Positions 5,587-6,621 of a stretch of DNA of 6,621 nucleotides are shown here, one piece after another (position 1 is the first letter of the stretch; each line of letters starts with the position of its first letter). Origin of the DNA: an uncultured Parabacteroides sp. (GTDB lineage Bacteria; Bacteroidota; Bacteroidia; Bacteroidales; Tannerellaceae). Location: contig URGO01000159.1 of assembly GCA_900547435.1 (NCBI GenBank), positions 1 to 6,621 of the forward strand, in the 5' to 3' direction. Made by a program: the position numbers and the translations under genes. The notes beneath the pieces are model-generated. The model was not told the DNA's origin and ran no database searches. It worked only from the letters and a program-made list of their open reading frames with translations.

Positions 5587-5835
5587 CGGTCTAACGAAAT
5601 AGGCATGTCAACATGACGACAAGACTTGAAAAACTCCCCGATGCCGAAGGCGAGGAAAAGCAGGATTGGCCTCGGCTGGTGAGCGTAAAGCGAACGACCG
5701 GAACGGAGCAACCGAGAGCATCGCTGTTTGAGCGCGAAGCGCGAGTTTGCGATGCGAACAGCGAAGTGCAGGGAGCGAGTAGCGAAGCAGCCGCAGCCTT
5801 GATTTTTTGGTTCTTTTGCATCAAGGCAAAAGAAC
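5587..5835. repeat. G+C-rich dispersed repeat, longer copy, non-coding
   Basis: A stretch visibly richer in G and C than its neighbours and unlike coding DNA. Its first 91 bp match 6524-6615 at all but about seven positions. Inside are CATGT-CA-ACATG (5604-5615), a nested hairpin with GCATCGC (5718-5724) against GCGATGC (5749-5755) around GCGC-GAA-GCGC (5732-5742), several GCGAAG/GCGAG units at 5731-5788, and a terminal perfect hairpin (5810-5835). The look is that of a Bacteroides intergenic repeat family. Frames on both strands cross it but run over repeat sequence and do not look like proteins. Confidence 0.65.
5810..5835. repeat. terminal hairpin of the dispersed repeat
   Basis: GTTCTTTTGC (5810-5819) and GCAAAAGAAC (5826-5835) pair perfectly over 10 bp around the loop ATCAAG. 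It is preceded by TTGATTTTTTG. It sits 15 bp before the -7 element of the toxin-antitoxin operon, so it may limit transcripts coming from the left; no T-tract follows it on the + strand. Confidence 0.6.
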
Positions 5836-5850
5836 GTAAAGAAAAATCGT

Positions 5851-5858
5851 TATCTTTG
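5851..5858 (+). promoter_or_regulatory. -7 promoter element for the mntA-hepT operon
   Basis: TATCTTTG, an exact TAnnTTTG. Transcription would begin near 5865, leaving only about 10 nt before the ATG at 5875. The -33 position falls at the foot of the repeat hairpin and has no TTTG, so the upstream half is poor. Confidence 0.5.
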
Positions 5859-5874
5859 CAAAAAGGTAAAGATC

Positions 5875-6189
5875 ATGGCTACATTGAATCAATACATAGT
5901 AAACATTCTGCCTCAGATACAAAGCTACTTATCAGAACAACCTGTACGTTGTGCTTGGCTATTTGGCTCTTATTCCAGAGGAGAAGAAACACCGGATAGC
6001 GATGTCGATATTTTAGTTCGTTACGATGATACGAATAAAATCTCTTTATTTACAATATCGCGCATCATGTGCTCATTGTCTAAAATCTTGAACCGTAAAG
6101 TCGATTTAGTGGAAGAAGACGCTCTTCTACCATTCGCGGCATCCAGTGCCCTCCAAGATAGAATTTTAATTTATGAGAGAAAAGATTAA
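5875..6189 (+). CDS. mntA: MntA-type minimal nucleotidyltransferase antitoxin
   Basis: A protein of 104 residues of the minimal nucleotidyltransferase (MNT, polymerase beta-like) family. The family signature GSX10DXD is exact: GS at 31-32 and the metal-binding Asp pair at 43 and 45 (DSDVDILV), with a third acidic residue at Asp77 in KVDLVEE. Its active site therefore looks intact. In studied MntA-HepT systems the enzyme transfers AMP from ATP to a tyrosine of the HEPN toxin next to its RNase site and so silences it. The gene overlaps the HEPN gene by 17 nt, the usual antitoxin-first order. It is preceded by the dispersed repeat, which may supply part of its promoter region. Codon use is more A+T-rich than the glycan genes to the left, consistent with, but not proof of, separate acquisition. 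Confidence 0.88.
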   Translation: MATLNQYIVNILPQIQSYLSEQPVRCAWLFGSYSRGEETPDSDVDILVRYDDTNKISLFTISRIMCSLSKILNRKVDLVEEDALLPFAASSALQDRILIYERKD

Positions 6190-6523
6190 AGATAAAGGCC
6201 GATTAGAGCATATATTGAACTCTATCAACATATTATTAGAGAATAAAGACAAACGCTCTTTCGAGGAAGTCATAAATGACCCTATTCTATTTTACGGATT
6301 TGTAAAGCACGTAGAGATTATAGGTGAAGCTGTATATATGCTGACAAAAGAATTCCGTGAAACGCATCCGAAAGTAGAATGGGAAGTAATAGAAGGAATG
6401 CGACATGTATTAGTACATGGTTACTATAAAATCAAACCAATTCAGTTATGGAATACAATTGAAAATGACATTCCAGAACTTAAACCATTAATCGAAAAAT
6501 ATTACCAAGAATGCAGTGATTAA
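6173..6523 (+). CDS. hepT: HepT-type HEPN ribonuclease toxin (DUF86 family)
   Basis: A protein of 116 residues, normal length for HepT, and mostly helical. The catalytic HEPN motif RX4HXY is complete: Arg77, His82 and Tyr84 in RHVLVHGYY, followed by KIKPIQLWNTI, typical of this family. HEPN toxins cut RNA as dimers; Tyr84 is the residue expected to receive AMP from MntA. Other conserved-looking parts are KHVEIIGEAVYMLTKEF (45-61), the long helix that precedes the motif. The ATG lies inside the 3' end of mntA in another frame, so the two are translated together. The TAA stop is followed at once by the second copy of the dispersed repeat. Toxicity and the RNA target cannot be read from sequence. 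Confidence 0.9.
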   Translation: MREKIKDKGRLEHILNSINILLENKDKRSFEEVINDPILFYGFVKHVEIIGEAVYMLTKEFRETHPKVEWEVIEGMRHVLVHGYYKIKPIQLWNTIENDIPELKPLIEKYYQECSD

Positions 6524-6621
6524 CGGCCTAACGAAAGAGGGCATGTCAACATGACGACAGGACTTGAAAAACGCCCCGATGCCGAAGGCGAGGGAAAGCA
6601 GGATCGGCCTCGGCTAGATCG
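6524..6621. repeat. G+C-rich dispersed repeat, second copy, cut by the window edge
   Basis: Aligned with 5587-5677 in the same orientation, it shows about six substitutions and one inserted base over 92 bp, including the CATGT-CA-ACATG palindrome (6542-6553). It begins on the base after the hepT stop codon. After 6615 the two copies diverge within the few bases left, so it is not clear whether the hairpin-rich remainder is also present. Confidence 0.7.

Noticed and set aside
5591..5824. 77-residue minus-strand frame beginning MMQKNQKIKAA
   Set aside because: Lies wholly in the G+C-rich repeat, serine- and alanine-rich from the repeat units, and has no promoter or family.
5613..5999. 128-residue frame beginning MTTRLEKLPD on the + strand
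   Set aside because: It runs through the dispersed repeat and then overlaps mntA in another frame; the same opening occurs in the second repeat copy, so it is repeat sequence, not a gene.

Overview
The window looks like a Bacteroides-type (Bacteroidales) chromosome. This rests on the UpxY-type NusG paralogue beside a polyprenyl-phosphate sugar-phosphate transferase, on several promoter -7 elements of the form TAnnTTTG, on starts without a useful Shine-Dalgarno, and on typical intergenic repeats. No species can be named from sequence reading alone.

Layout, left to right. (1) About 143 bp with no convincing gene. (2) A CvfB/YitL-like S1-domain RNA-binding protein (170-1003, +). (3) A convergent intergenic region of GGTTA-rich repeats that can fold into a long hairpin (1004-1159). 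(4) A secreted glycerophosphodiester phosphodiesterase (1160-1984, -). (5) A gene-free stretch of about 700 bp holding what I read as an invertible promoter: a perfect 21-bp inverted repeat (2081-2101 / 2455-2475) enclosing 353 bp. Inside are an outward promoter element facing left, a cluster of small hairpins, and a symmetric array of five 8-bp half-sites with 22-bp spacing. (6) An apparent operon on the + strand: a upxY-like antiterminator (2696-3247), a WecA/MraY-family transferase (3348-4454), and a membrane-anchored endonuclease/exonuclease/phosphatase-fold enzyme that overlaps it by 4 nt (4451-5506). (7) A GGTTA-rich repeat and then a G+C-rich, hairpin-rich dispersed repeat (about 5587-5835). 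(8) A MntA-HepT (nucleotidyltransferase/HEPN) toxin-antitoxin pair (5875-6523), followed directly by a second copy of the start of the same dispersed repeat, which runs off the right edge.

How it may work together (inference). The invertible segment would act as an ON/OFF switch. As written, its best promoter element points left, toward the phosphodiesterase, so the upxY operon would be OFF. After inversion the promoter would read through a leader of about 220 nt into upxY. UpxY proteins are known to prevent early termination in capsule operons, and the transferase would then load the first sugar phosphate on undecaprenyl phosphate for a surface glycan. No other glycan genes and no recombinase are visible, so the switch would need an enzyme encoded elsewhere. 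The toxin-antitoxin pair is bounded by repeats and looks like a separate module next to the operon.
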